Assembly: GCF_000611675.1 (NCBI RefSeq) | Contig: NZ_JATV01000006.1 | Coordinates: forward strand, 248,001 to 312,000 | DNA length: 64,000 nt | Reading direction: 5' to 3' | Source of the DNA: Flavobacterium succinicans LMG 10402 | GTDB lineage: Bacteria; Bacteroidota; Bacteroidia; Flavobacteriales; Flavobacteriaceae | Shown: positions 1 through 8,395 of the stretch, piece by piece | Position numbering within the stretch: position 1 is the first letter of the stretch | How the letters are laid out: the number at the start of each line of letters is the position of its first letter | Notes under the pieces: generated by a model | The model's input: the letters and a program-made list of their open reading frames with translations, nothing else | Told to the model about the DNA's origin: nothing | The model's database searches: none | Position numbers and translations under genes: made by a program

Positions 1-205
1 TACTTTTACTATTTTTTTTAATAACAGTTAATTTATAGCTAGCACTTTTTAAAATATCTGAACTGTTCTCTGCTGTTCCTATAAGAATAGTATTTCCTTC
101 CATGTTCTTAATTTCAATTTTAGCCTTAACCTCATCTTGAGTTACTTGTGCGTAACTTAGATTGATAAAGAATAAAAAAAGTAAAAAACACTTAATTTTA
201 AACAT
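1..205 (-). CDS. Curli-assembly CsgH-like protein, partial (C-terminus outside window)
   Basis: The reading frame opens with ATG at 205 and runs off the left edge, so only about 68 residues are visible. It starts with a typical signal peptide (lysines, a Leu/Phe-rich core, then SYAQ) followed by a beta-rich stretch with KIEIKN, GTAEN, SASYKLTVIKK. This pattern fits the CsgH/CsgC-like domain, periplasmic proteins that keep curli subunits from aggregating too early. The ATG lies 4 bases after the stop of the CsgB-like gene, so the two are in one operon. Family assignment rests on pattern recognition of a short segment plus context and is moderate; a generic small periplasmic protein is the alternative. 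Confidence 0.6.
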   Translation of the reverse strand, partial: MFKIKCFLLFLFFINLSYAQVTQDEVKAKIEIKNMEGNTILIGTAENSSDILKSASYKLTVIKKNSKS

Positions 206-209
206 GACG

Positions 210-704
210 CTATTTTAAATTGACTACTATAACTGTTGATCCATTTCCACTTTGTGATATTTTCATGTCTTTGGAAAGTGAATTGGCCCCAAAAGAGTGA
301 ATATTTTGATTGTTTCCTGTTTGCATAAACTCCATAGAAACTGAATGTCGAGAATAACCACCGATATCAAAAACGTTGTTATTATCTCCTTTTTGCATTA
401 TTTTCTGTTGTACCGTAAAGGCTTCCTTTGAAACTATAATACTATTGTTATTCCCTTGTTGATCTAAACTTATTTCTGTACTCCTTGCTATAACATCAAC
501 ATTTGAACTATTAAAATTTCCAATTTGCTGTATAAAAATTCCATTAGTATTGCGAACAGTCCCTTTGATTTTTTCTGATTGATTGGACAAAATCAATTGT
601 TTCTCAGCTTTACTAAAATTATCTTCTAAACCAAACTGGTTTTGAGCATAAAACTTAAACTGAAAAAGAAAAAATAATGCGATACATAAAATTAAATTTT
701 TCAT
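210..704 (-). CDS. Curli minor subunit (CsgB-like) with curlin repeats
   Basis: A 164-residue secreted protein with a signal peptide (about residues 1-20, ending FYAQ). From about residue 55 it carries degenerate curlin-type repeats spaced about 20-25 residues: QQIGNFN, DQQGNNN, MQKGDNN, MQTGNNQ, SQSGNG. In the curli family such Gln-Gly-Asn motifs stack into a cross-beta solenoid. The short length, few repeats and position beside a much longer repeat protein suggest the nucleator or minor subunit rather than the main fibre subunit. It lies downstream of the CsgA-like gene after a terminator hairpin and directly upstream of the CsgH-like gene. Nucleator function is inferred from organisation only. 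Confidence 0.75.
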   Translation of the reverse strand: MKNLILCIALFFLFQFKFYAQNQFGLEDNFSKAEKQLILSNQSEKIKGTVRNTNGIFIQQIGNFNSSNVDVIARSTEISLDQQGNNNSIIVSKEAFTVQQKIMQKGDNNNVFDIGGYSRHSVSMEFMQTGNNQNIHSFGANSLSKDMKISQSGNGSTVIVVNLK

Positions 705-725
705 GTTGGAAAATTTTTAAAAAAA

Positions 726-762
726 AACTGGATGAATTGCAGTATGCACAATTCATCCAGTT
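726..762 (-). terminator. Hairpin terminator/attenuator between CsgA-like and CsgB-like genes
   Basis: Arms 726-739 and 749-762 are a perfect 14-bp inverted repeat (aactggatgaattg and its complement) with a 9-base loop. On the minus strand the hairpin is followed by a run of T, so it looks like an intrinsic terminator. It comes straight after the stop of the long curlin gene and before the short one, so read-through would set the ratio of the two products. Confidence 0.8.
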
Positions 763-772
763 AAAATAATTC

Positions 773-1999
773 TTAATTAGATTGAAGCACTAAAGCCATA
801 TTTCCTGTTCCATTTTGGAAAGTCGCGCTAATATGTCCTGTACCTGTTTGGCCTGTGCCAGACATATTGCCGTTTCCAATTTGCAACGATCTTGAGAAAT
901 TACCGTCTCCAAATTGACTTGTAGCAGCTAAGTTACTTTTACCATATTGATACGTCTTAGTGTCGTTTCCATTACCTTCTTGCCAACTCAAAGATTCATT
1001 AAATTGTCCACCTTGACTAGTGTAGGCTTTGTTATCATCACCAATTTGCATTTGTGCTGCCAAATTTGATCCGTGTGGTGCAAAAGGTACAGCAACTGAA
1101 CCTACTGCAGATATATTAATTGATCCAAAATCAGCGGCTGCAGGCAAATCATTCCCAAAAGTACCTTGGTCTACAGCTGCATAGTTGTTATTTCCATCTT
1201 GTGCTTGTAAAGCTTGATCACTTCCTAAAGATCCAGCTTGGTCTTGCCAAATTATTGCTTTGTTCCCATCTCCTACTTGCAATTGAGCTGCAAAATTATT
1301 AAGGTTAGATTGTGAGATAAAGGCATCATTATTTTCGCCAAGTTGAATTTGACTAGATGTATTACTATCACCACTTTGAACAGATAAAGCAACATTACTC
1401 AAGCCCATTTGATCTTGAACTGCATCATGATTTGTACCAAACTGCTGTACAGTGGCAGTATTACTATTGCCTACTTGCTTTTGCCATGAAGTATTGTCAT
1501 CACCAGTTTGAGTGGCCTTTGCAGTATTTCCAGCTGATTGATTAGGTCCAGAGCTTTGATCTTGCGTTGCTGCATTTCCATCACCAGTTTGTGTTACTGT
1601 TGCCATATTATTATCAAATCGTTGCTTTTGACTAGAAGTATTCATATCTCCTGTTTGAGATGTTGATGCAATATTATCCTCAGCATTACCTACTCCTTGA
1701 TCGATTTTTGCCTTATTCTTGTCACCCAATTGCATTACAGACCCTAAATTACGATCGCCTGCTTGTTTAACATCTGATTTGTTTTTCTTACCTGTTTGCG
1801 CTACCTGAGCATCATTTTCATGTCCACCATCAACGAAATTAGACCCTAATTGATTAACTTTTGAATCATTTGCGCTTCCAGTTTGTGTTACTACTACATT
1901 ATTACCTGTACCTACTGAACTAACTCCACTAGTGTTTGCTTGTGAAAATCCGAGAACTGAAACAAGCATCGCAGAGACGCTTAAAATTACTTTTTTCAT
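773..1999 (-). CDS. Curli major subunit (CsgA-like), extended repeat protein
   Basis: The start is taken at 1999, where a signal peptide begins (MKKVILS, ending GFSQ); the 16 codons upstream look like leader. The 408-residue product is a signal peptide plus nearly 30 curlin-type motifs such as QTGDMN, QTGDGN, QVGNSN, QSGDSN, QIGNGN, spaced about 22 residues with a second Gln position in between. This is the amyloid fibre subunit pattern, exported by CsgG-type machinery. It is far longer than the enterobacterial CsgA (about 150 residues, five repeats). The regularity breaks once, at roughly residues 275-315, with a stretch rich in Pro, Ala, Phe and Val (LPAAADFG, VAVPFAPHG). Confidence in the curlin class is high; the fibre-subunit role is inferred from length and repeats. 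Confidence 0.88.
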   Translation of the reverse strand: MKKVILSVSAMLVSVLGFSQANTSGVSSVGTGNNVVVTQTGSANDSKVNQLGSNFVDGGHENDAQVAQTGKKNKSDVKQAGDRNLGSVMQLGDKNKAKIDQGVGNAEDNIASTSQTGDMNTSSQKQRFDNNMATVTQTGDGNAATQDQSSGPNQSAGNTAKATQTGDDNTSWQKQVGNSNTATVQQFGTNHDAVQDQMGLSNVALSVQSGDSNTSSQIQLGENNDAFISQSNLNNFAAQLQVGDGNKAIIWQDQAGSLGSDQALQAQDGNNNYAAVDQGTFGNDLPAAADFGSINISAVGSVAVPFAPHGSNLAAQMQIGDDNKAYTSQGGQFNESLSWQEGNGNDTKTYQYGKSNLAATSQFGDGNFSRSLQIGNGNMSGTGQTGTGHISATFQNGTGNMALVLQSN

Positions 2000-2133
2000 G
2001 ATAAATATATTTAATTGGTTATTAATACAAATTGTTATGTAGGTCATTTAAAAAAAAGTAATTTGGGCTTTTACTTTTCTAAAAAAGCGGCTTTAATTTG
2101 TTAAAAATTTAAACCTTGTTTATTTTGATGTGT

Positions 2134-2141
2134 CAAATATA
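2134..2141 (-). promoter_or_regulatory. Candidate -7 box (TATATTTG) for the curli operon
   Basis: TATATTTG on the minus strand matches the Bacteroidota TAnnTTTG consensus. It is about 135 bases before the CsgA-like ATG, so the transcript would carry a long leader of roughly 125 bases. No convincing -33 TTG is seen at the usual distance. The rest of 2000-2298 holds nothing else I recognise. Confidence 0.35.
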
Positions 2142-2291
2142 ATATGGTTTTTACGGATTTTAAAAATATAAAATACAGTATTTTAGGGATTTACATAACT
2201 TTTCGACAAAGTGCAAAACTACTCCGATAAACTACATTTTGCAAAATAAAACAAGTAGGTAAAATAGCGTTAATTATTCATGCTTTAAAAC

Positions 2292-2320
2292 AAAAAAAGG
2301 GAACCTAATAATAGGCTCCC
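2292..2320 (-). terminator. Intrinsic terminator of glnN
   Basis: Arms 2299-2307 and 2312-2320 form a 9-bp stem with one G-U pair and a 4-base loop, followed on the minus strand by seven T. It begins 23 bases after the glnN stop. Confidence 0.8.
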
Positions 2321-2343
2321 TTAAAGTATTTAATACTCTAATA

Positions 2344-4533
2344 TTACTTAGTAAACAATAATTCTCTGTATTTAGTTAAAGTCCATAACTCATTATCAAC
2401 TAACAATTCTAGTTTATCACAGTGGTTACGAATCTCTTCAAAATAAGGTTTTACTTTATTACAGTAAGCCTCAGCCATTTCTTGAGCATCTGTTAACTTG
2501 TTCGCTACTTTTCTCTCGTTGGTCATCAAAGCCACTTTAGAATTAATTCCTTCAATATGACCTGAAATTTGTTTGATCAAAATAATTTGTTCCTTGGCTA
2601 CATTTTCAAAATCAGAACCAAAAATATCTTTTAATCCTTTAACATTCTCTATTAAAGTATTTTGGTAACGAATAGCTGTTGGTATTACGTGATTTTTAGA
2701 AATATCTCCCAATACACGTCCTTCAATTTGGATTTTCTTAGTGTACTCTTCCAATTCGATTTCATAACGAGCCTCAACTTCCACGTGATTCATAATTGCT
2801 AACTCGCTAAACAAATCTAAAGCTTTTTTAGAGGCTCTAGCTTTTAAAGCTTCTGGAGTAGTTTTGAAGTTACTCAATCCTCTTTTTGCTGCTTCATTGG
2901 CCCATGCTTCGCTATATCCGTCTCCTTCAAATAAGATTTTCTTAGATTGTTTGATGTATTCTCTCAATACATTAAAGATAGCATCATCTTTTTTCATATC
3001 ATTAGCTTCAATCAAAGCATCTACTTCTACTTTAAAGTCTTTCAACTGTTTGGCTACGATAGCATTCAAAGTAGTCATTGCGTTAGAACAGTTAGCAGAA
3101 GAACCAACTGCTCTGAACTCAAATTTATTTCCAGTAAAGGCAAATGGAGAAGTTCTGTTTCTATCTGTATTATCTAAAAGTACGTCTGGAATTTTACCAA
3201 CAACGTTCAATTTTAAGTCTGTTTTTTCTTCAGGAGATAATTTTCCAGCAGTTACGCCTTCTAATTCCGCCAAAACTTTTGTCAATTGCTCTCCAATAAA
3301 AACAGAGATAATTGCTGGTGGCGCCTCATTTGCTCCAAGTCTGTGATCATTACTTGCTGTAGCAATAGATGCTCTTAATAACTCTTCATAATCATTTACT
3401 GCTTTAATCGTATTAATGAAGAAAGTCAAGAACTGTAAATTACTCATTGGCGTTTTACTTGGGCTTAACAAATTCACCCCTGTATCTGTAGCTAATGACC
3501 AGTTGTTATGTTTTCCAGAACCATTAACTCCTTTGAATGGTTTTTCATGTAACAACACTTTAAAATCATGTCTTTCAGCTACTTTACCCATAACATCCAT
3601 TAGCAAACAGTTGTGGTCTACTGCTAAGTTCGTTTCTTCAAAAATAGGCGCTAACTCAAACTGGTTTGGTGCTACTTCATTATGACGTGTTTTTACTGGA
3701 ATTCCAAGCAACATACATTCTTGTTCCAAATCTCTCATGTACGTTAAAGCACGTGAAGGAATTGAACCAAAATAATGGTCATCTAATTGCTGTCCTTTTG
3801 CAGAAGTATGCCCTAGTAAAGTTCTACCAGTCATCATCAAATCAGGACGAGAATTAGCTAAAGAGCTATCAATCAAAAAGTATTCTTGCTCCCATCCTAA
3901 AGTAGCAGTTACTTTCTTTACGTTCTTGTCAAAATATTTACATACTTCCGTTGCAGCCTCATCCATCGCCGATAATGCTCTTAATAATGGAATTTTATTA
4001 TCTAAAGCTTCGCCAGTATAGGAAATAAAAACAGTTGGAATACATAAAGTAGTCCCATAAATAAAAGCTGGAGATGTTGGATCCCAAGCGGTATATCCTC
4101 TTGCTTCAAAAGTATTTCTAATCCCTCCATTTGGGAAACTTGATGCATCTGGCTCTTGTTGAACCAATTGTGCTCCACCAAATTTCTCTACAGAATCGCT
4201 ACCATCGTATGACGTTTCAAAAAAAGCATCGTGTTTCTCTGCAGTTGTACCTGTTAATGGTTGAAACCAGTGCGTATAATGCGTCACCCCTTTAGACAAA
4301 GCCCACTCTTTCATACCCATTGCTATATAATCAGCAATTTTTCTGTCGATTTTGGTTCCGTGCATTACAGCTCCTTTTACTGCTTTATAAGCGTCTGAAG
4401 TCAAATATTGCTTCATCGCTTTATCATTAAACACATTGGAACCAAAAAGAGTTGATTTTCTATCGGTTTCTTCAAATTTAACTGGCTTTCTTGTAGATGC
4501 TTCTTTTAAAGCTTGAAAACGTAATGTAGACAT
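2344..4533 (-). CDS. glnN: Glutamine synthetase type III
   Basis: A 729-residue protein, the usual size of GSIII (about 700-730, against about 450 for GSI). It makes glutamine from glutamate, ammonia and ATP in the cytoplasm. Diagnostic stretches are visible in order: GYTAWDPTSPAF near residue 145, WEQEYFLID near 215 (metal-binding Glu), HNEVAPNQFELAP near 285, GSGKHNNWSL near 338 (glutamate/ATP site), and NKFEFRAVGSSAN near 460. Monocistronic: it has its own terminator and a -7 box upstream. GSIII is the common glutamine synthetase in Bacteroidota, so this is likely a main ammonium-assimilation enzyme. No PII-type gene is next to it. Confidence 0.97.
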   Translation of the reverse strand: MSTLRFQALKEASTRKPVKFEETDRKSTLFGSNVFNDKAMKQYLTSDAYKAVKGAVMHGTKIDRKIADYIAMGMKEWALSKGVTHYTHWFQPLTGTTAEKHDAFFETSYDGSDSVEKFGGAQLVQQEPDASSFPNGGIRNTFEARGYTAWDPTSPAFIYGTTLCIPTVFISYTGEALDNKIPLLRALSAMDEAATEVCKYFDKNVKKVTATLGWEQEYFLIDSSLANSRPDLMMTGRTLLGHTSAKGQQLDDHYFGSIPSRALTYMRDLEQECMLLGIPVKTRHNEVAPNQFELAPIFEETNLAVDHNCLLMDVMGKVAERHDFKVLLHEKPFKGVNGSGKHNNWSLATDTGVNLLSPSKTPMSNLQFLTFFINTIKAVNDYEELLRASIATASNDHRLGANEAPPAIISVFIGEQLTKVLAELEGVTAGKLSPEEKTDLKLNVVGKIPDVLLDNTDRNRTSPFAFTGNKFEFRAVGSSANCSNAMTTLNAIVAKQLKDFKVEVDALIEANDMKKDDAIFNVLREYIKQSKKILFEGDGYSEAWANEAAKRGLSNFKTTPEALKARASKKALDLFSELAIMNHVEVEARYEIELEEYTKKIQIEGRVLGDISKNHVIPTAIRYQNTLIENVKGLKDIFGSDFENVAKEQIILIKQISGHIEGINSKVALMTNERKVANKLTDAQEMAEAYCNKVKPYFEEIRNHCDKLELLVDNELWTLTKYRELLFTK

Positions 4534-4574
4534 AAAAGATTGTTTTTTATTTATTAAACCCCTAAAATTTAATG

Positions 4575-4582
4575 CAAATATA
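4575..4582 (-). promoter_or_regulatory. Candidate -7 box (TATATTTG) of glnN
   Basis: TATATTTG on the minus strand ends about 42 bases before the glnN ATG, a typical distance for this phylum. A clear -33 TTG is not seen. Confidence 0.45.
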
Positions 4583-4797
4583 AAACTTTTATCATTCTAC
4601 ATGAATTTTACCTCTACATTTTATAGGGCTCAATACAAAAAATAAGAATTTAATAATTTATTGTTACAAATCTATCAACTCCATAATTATCCCTGTATTA
4701 ATATCTATATTTTTACATTTTAACCAAGTTGTTTTTGGAGGTCAAATAAAAATATAAAATATTTTTCTAAAAATTTTACTAGTATCAACTCTTCAAC

Positions 4798-4805
4798 TAC
4801 ATTTG
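4798..4805 (+). promoter_or_regulatory. Candidate -7 box (TACATTTG) of the terC-like gene
   Basis: TACATTTG fits TAnnTTTG and lies 21 bases before the ATG at 4827. The -33 element is not obvious in the AT-rich DNA upstream. Confidence 0.4.
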
Positions 4806-4826
4806 TCTCAAATAAAACAATAATAT

Positions 4827-5780
4827 ATGATAGTTTGGGGATTTTTCATTGTAATGATTATGGGGGTTTTAGCACTTGATTTAGGTGTTTTCAATAAAAA
4901 CCCCCATATAATAAGTACTAAAGAAGCAAGTAAATGGACTTTAATTTGGTTCACGCTATCCATGCTTTTTTCTGGTGTAATTTATTGGCTGTACAACAAT
5001 AACTTAATAGACAATCCAACTCAACTAAAACCCACGGTAGCTACTATGAAATTTATCACGGGCTACCTGATAGAGTTATCTTTGAGTGTGGACAATATAT
5101 TTGTAATTGCCATTATTTTCGCTGCTTTCAAAATCCCACAAAAATACCAACATCGTGTCCTCTTTTGGGGTATCTTGGGTGCCATCGTTTTTAGAGGGTT
5201 AATGATTTTCTTTGGTGTGATGATCATCAATAAATTTGCTTGGACCACCTATTTATTCGGTGGATTTTTACTATTTACTGCCATCAAAATGCTTTTTGCT
5301 GGCGAAGATGATGAATTTGAACCTAAAAATTCTTTTGTATACAAAACCCTTGGCAAAATCATTCCTCTTACTTCACATACTGACAGAGAGCATTTCTTTA
5401 TTAAAATAAAAGATAAAAATCATGCTACTCCACTTTTTGTGGCGTTGATCGTTATTGAAGTTATGGATGTTTTATTTGCAGTGGATAGTGTTCCAGCCAT
5501 ATTAGCCATTACCTCAGATCCTTTTTTGGTATTTAGCTCCAATATTTTTGCAATTTTAGGATTACGTTCGATGTATTTCTTTTTAGCCAATATGTTGGCA
5601 AAATTTAGTTATTTGGAATACAGCTTAATTGCAATTTTAAGTTTTGTGGGACTGAAAATGTTACTGCATGATTATATAGAAGTCCCCGAATGGGCTTCGT
5701 TAGGATTTATTGTACTTTCATTAGGAACCGGAATTCTTGTTTCGTTAAAACTCAACAAAGAAGAGGAAATCATTGATTAA
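4827..5780 (+). CDS. TerC/Alx-family integral membrane protein
   Basis: A 317-residue protein with about nine hydrophobic segments. It carries the TerC-family hallmarks: SLSVDNIFVIAIIF near residue 90 and EVMDVLFAVDSVPAI near residue 215, whose membrane acidic residues are thought to bind cations. Members of this family (Alx, MeeY, MeeF) export manganese or help load metals onto secreted proteins; older names refer to tellurite resistance. No other ter genes are nearby, so the tellurite label should not be taken literally. Divergent from glnN, with a strong bidirectional terminator right after the stop. Confidence 0.9.
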   Translation: MIVWGFFIVMIMGVLALDLGVFNKNPHIISTKEASKWTLIWFTLSMLFSGVIYWLYNNNLIDNPTQLKPTVATMKFITGYLIELSLSVDNIFVIAIIFAAFKIPQKYQHRVLFWGILGAIVFRGLMIFFGVMIINKFAWTTYLFGGFLLFTAIKMLFAGEDDEFEPKNSFVYKTLGKIIPLTSHTDREHFFIKIKDKNHATPLFVALIVIEVMDVLFAVDSVPAILAITSDPFLVFSSNIFAILGLRSMYFFLANMLAKFSYLEYSLIAILSFVGLKMLLHDYIEVPEWASLGFIVLSLGTGILVSLKLNKEEEIID

Positions 5781-5784
5781 AACA

Positions 5785-5820
5785 AAAAAAAAGCGGTGTC
5801 TCTTACAACACCGCTTTTTT
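5785..5820. terminator. Bidirectional terminator between converging genes
   Basis: The core stem gcggtgt/acaccgc is flanked by A-run and T-run on the two sides (about 5787-5799 paired with 5808-5820). It serves the terC-like gene on + and the lipoprotein gene on -. Confidence 0.85.
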
Positions 5821-5840
5821 TATTGGAACACCTATCCAAG

Positions 5841-6338
5841 TTATAATTGAATCTGTTTTACTTTACCATCATTTAAATTTAAGGCTTTTATAACTGAGAA
5901 ATAATCATTGGAATTCAAATTTCTTGAAAAAGCAGCTGGTACAATAACAATTCTAAATGTTTGATTTCTTAAAAACTCAGGCGTTAGTGCTAAATTATAA
6001 TTGCCACCTGCATAAATTGTAAAATCTTCTCTACTAAAATCAAAATCATAATCTAGCTCGCCTTGAGAAGTATATAGCGTTCTTGGGATGGATTGCCATA
6101 TAGGCGTTGAACCATTAACCGTTCCCGTTAACCTATAAACCAAAATGACATCAGACGGAAAAATTTGTGGCGATAGTTTCTGATAAATATTATATCCATC
6201 AGTTGCATTAAAATCAAAATTTACGTTTCTAAGTTCAAAAACCTCTCCAATTGTATCAGAATCAAAGTCATCATCAGATGAACATCCTGAAAATGCTATC
6301 ATTCCAATAACAGCAATTAATGTAATTATTCTTTTCAT
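5841..6338 (-). CDS. Hypothetical lipoprotein
   Basis: A 165-residue protein with a lipoprotein signal (hydrophobic stretch then FSGC, Cys at about 19). After the cysteine come SSDDDFD, an acidic run resembling the export signals that send Bacteroidota lipoproteins to the cell surface. The rest looks beta-rich without a family I recognise; similar short CSSDD lipoproteins are frequent in Flavobacteriaceae. It shares the terminator with the terC-like gene and has no operon partner. Function unknown. Confidence 0.75.
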   Translation of the reverse strand: MKRIITLIAVIGMIAFSGCSSDDDFDSDTIGEVFELRNVNFDFNATDGYNIYQKLSPQIFPSDVILVYRLTGTVNGSTPIWQSIPRTLYTSQGELDYDFDFSREDFTIYAGGNYNLALTPEFLRNQTFRIVIVPAAFSRNLNSNDYFSVIKALNLNDGKVKQIQL

Positions 6339-6410
6339 TTTTATTATTTTTTTAAGTTATTAAGTGTGCAATTCAAAAACCGAACCATTTTTTGTGTTAT
6401 TAAAAAAATA

Positions 6411-7262
6411 TTATTTTCTCGACATAATTTTACTAAAAAACAAGAGATGATACGGCAGGGCATTTTCCCAATACACCCAAGTATGTGCACCTGCTCGCTC
6501 TATATAATCATGCGCTACTTTATTATAAACTAATTGTCGGTGTAATTCCCTGTTAGACTCAATCAAAAAATCATCTACGCCACAATCCATTATTAAAGGT
6601 ATTTGATTGGCCTTTATCGCATCGATCATTCTTAAAACAGCGTGTTTTTCGTATAATTTTCTATTATTACTTTCCTCCCCAAAAACAGGTTGCATCAATT
6701 CAATTACTTGAGCAGATGACTGTCTATCGAGCATAACACTCATATCCACGGCACCACTCATACTACCGGCTGCACAAAACAATTCAGGATGTTTTGCGGA
6801 TAAATATAACGCTCCATGTCCACCCATAGACAAACCTGTAATAGCACGTGCCCGTTTATCAGTAATAGTTCTGTAGGAGGCATCAACTGCTCCTATCACT
6901 TCTTTGGTTATAAAGGTTTCAAACTGACTCCCTTTGTTTATCGGGCTATCCAAATAAAAACTATATTTCTCCCCTTCGGGCATCACAATAATCAAGTCAT
7001 ATTGATCGGCCAAATTTTTTACTAAATTCTTGCTTGGTGTATTTTTTAACCAATCACTAAAATGTCCGTAAGCACCATGTAACAAGTACAAAACGGGATA
7101 AGAAATTTTACTTTTGGCATAAGAATTTGGAAGTACGACTGCAGTTTTGAAATTCTTATTCATCGCAATACTATTCACCATAATCGTATCTACTTTGGCA
7201 GAAAAAACGGGAATAGTCATTAAAAAGAAAAATAATAAAACAAAAATTTTGAACCTATTCAT
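6411..7262 (-). CDS. Secreted esterase D-like alpha/beta hydrolase
   Basis: The start is taken at 7262 (MNRFKIF followed by a hydrophobic core ending PVFSA), which gives a signal peptide and a 283-residue protein. The sequence shows the esterase D/tributyrin esterase layout: LYLLHGAYGHFSDW near residue 60 (oxyanion region), GLSMGGHGAL near 140 with the nucleophile Ser in GxSxG, an Asp in DCGVDDFL near 230 and His in GAHTWVYW near 263. It probably cleaves carboxyl esters in the periplasm, such as acyl or aryl esters on carbohydrates. Downstream of the AraC-family gene on the same strand with a gap of about 54 bases, so they could be cotranscribed. Confidence 0.88.
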   Translation of the reverse strand: MNRFKIFVLLFFFLMTIPVFSAKVDTIMVNSIAMNKNFKTAVVLPNSYAKSKISYPVLYLLHGAYGHFSDWLKNTPSKNLVKNLADQYDLIIVMPEGEKYSFYLDSPINKGSQFETFITKEVIGAVDASYRTITDKRARAITGLSMGGHGALYLSAKHPELFCAAGSMSGAVDMSVMLDRQSSAQVIELMQPVFGEESNNRKLYEKHAVLRMIDAIKANQIPLIMDCGVDDFLIESNRELHRQLVYNKVAHDYIERAGAHTWVYWENALPYHLLFFSKIMSRK

Positions 7263-7316
7263 AAGTACTAGTATAACTTTATTGGCCAATTTACAAAACT
7301 TACCCTTTACTTTGTA

Positions 7317-8204
7317 TTAAAAAAAGAATAAACTACTTAATGATTGTTTCAATCCATTACGATATTGAGAGGCGCTACAGCCCGTATAAGCTTTAAAAGA
7401 TTTATTAAAATGACTAAAATTATTAAATCCGCTTTCAAAACATACATCATTAATGCTCATGGGTTTTTCTGTTAAGAGTTTACAAGCATGAACAATGCGG
7501 TACTCATTTACAAAAGTGGTAAAAGTCTTATTGGTAATCTTCTTAAAATAACGACAAAAAGAAGGAATTGTCATACTGACCAATTCTGCCACTTCTTCTA
7601 AAGTAATCGGCTCTTGAAAATGATCTTTAACATGATTAAAAACAACATTTATTCGATCATTATCCTGAACTTGTAATTCTAAAGAAAAACCCTCAGCGTT
7701 CAAAATGGAGTTTTCTGTTGAATTACTCATATCATAAAGCACACTCCACAACATTTGCAAACGCTCAAATGGATCAAGAGCATTCATTTGTCCGACCTTT
7801 TCTCCAATTCGCAATTTTGCTTCACCGCTAAAAGCAATACCAGCCTTGGCTTGTTGCAGTAAATTAGAAACTTTACTCATTTCTGGAATCTTAAAAAAAT
7901 CATCCCCTAAAAAATCAGGATGAAATTGAATCACAGTTTCGGACTTATTTCCTGTCTGAGCATTTGTAAAACCACAGTGCGGCAAATGACTTCCAATTAA
8001 AATTAGATCACCCTCGGTAAAATAAGAAAGATGACTCCCTATTTGGCGTTTTCCTGAACCACCATGTACATAAACAATTTCAATCTCGGGATGATGATGC
8101 CACACATGTGACTTACTATTTGTGTTTTCATCAAATTGAAGAATCGTAAATGAACTCCCGTAAGAGGGCGCAATAACTTCTAAAGCAACTTCCATTTTTT
8201 TCAT
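7317..8204 (-). CDS. AraC-family transcriptional regulator with cupin sensor domain
   Basis: A 295-residue protein. Residues about 20-110 form an AraC-type cupin ligand domain (SHVWHHHPEIEIVYVHGG, then GDLILIGSHLPH). The C-terminal 100 residues hold the double helix-turn-helix: EEVAELVSMTIPSFCRYFKK and the signature region SINDVCFESGF followed by FNKSFKAYTG. It binds DNA and probably senses a small molecule such as a sugar. It is divergent from the first of three small secreted-protein genes, which makes those genes and the esterase downstream the best guesses for its targets. Confidence 0.93.
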   Translation of the reverse strand: MKKMEVALEVIAPSYGSSFTILQFDENTNSKSHVWHHHPEIEIVYVHGGSGKRQIGSHLSYFTEGDLILIGSHLPHCGFTNAQTGNKSETVIQFHPDFLGDDFFKIPEMSKVSNLLQQAKAGIAFSGEAKLRIGEKVGQMNALDPFERLQMLWSVLYDMSNSTENSILNAEGFSLELQVQDNDRINVVFNHVKDHFQEPITLEEVAELVSMTIPSFCRYFKKITNKTFTTFVNEYRIVHACKLLTEKPMSINDVCFESGFNNFSHFNKSFKAYTGCSASQYRNGLKQSLSSLFFF

Positions 8205-8229
8205 AAAACATAGATTTTACTTGACCTAC

Positions 8230-8264
8230 CAAAGCTACATAAAAGATAATCAATATTATCAAAA
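8230..8264 (-). promoter_or_regulatory. Promoter of the AraC-family gene
   Basis: On the minus strand TTTTG (8264-8260), a 22-base spacer and TAGCTTTG (8237-8230) match the Bacteroidota -33/-7 layout. The -7 box ends 25 bases before the ATG at 8204. Confidence 0.55.
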
Positions 8265-8286
8265 TTAACATAAATCGTTTTCTAAA

Positions 8287-8327
8287 ATGACAATATAGCA
8301 TAGATATTAGAAAAAAAAAGTTGTTTT
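8287..8327 (+). promoter_or_regulatory. Conserved upstream element, copy 1
   Basis: The block ATGACAATATAGCATA followed by an A-run and GTTGT is nearly repeated at 8918-8955 before the second paralog. It sits just upstream of the predicted -33 TTG (8321-8323), where an activator of the AraC class would bind. See also the box at 9919-9928. Confidence 0.5.
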
Positions 8328-8354
8328 CGTCTTGCATAAACTTCAATAATTTTG
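8321..8354 (+). promoter_or_regulatory. Promoter of secreted paralog 1
   Basis: TTG (8321-8323), a 23-base spacer and TAATTTTG (8347-8354), 42 bases before the ATG. The same layout precedes the other two paralogs. Confidence 0.6.
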
Positions 8355-8395
8355 CCAAATAAATTATTAATTACAACAATTACAAAATAAAATCT

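Noticed and set aside
2864..3346. 160-residue frame on the plus strand inside glnN
   Set aside because: A shadow of the well-conserved glnN frame with no family pattern.
4827..5780. Tellurite-resistance operon
   Set aside because: Only a TerC-family gene is present; no other ter genes are nearby and the family also contains manganese exporters.
8131..8358. 75-residue frame on the minus strand over the AraC start
   Set aside because: It overlaps the AraC gene and its promoter in another frame and has low-complexity composition.
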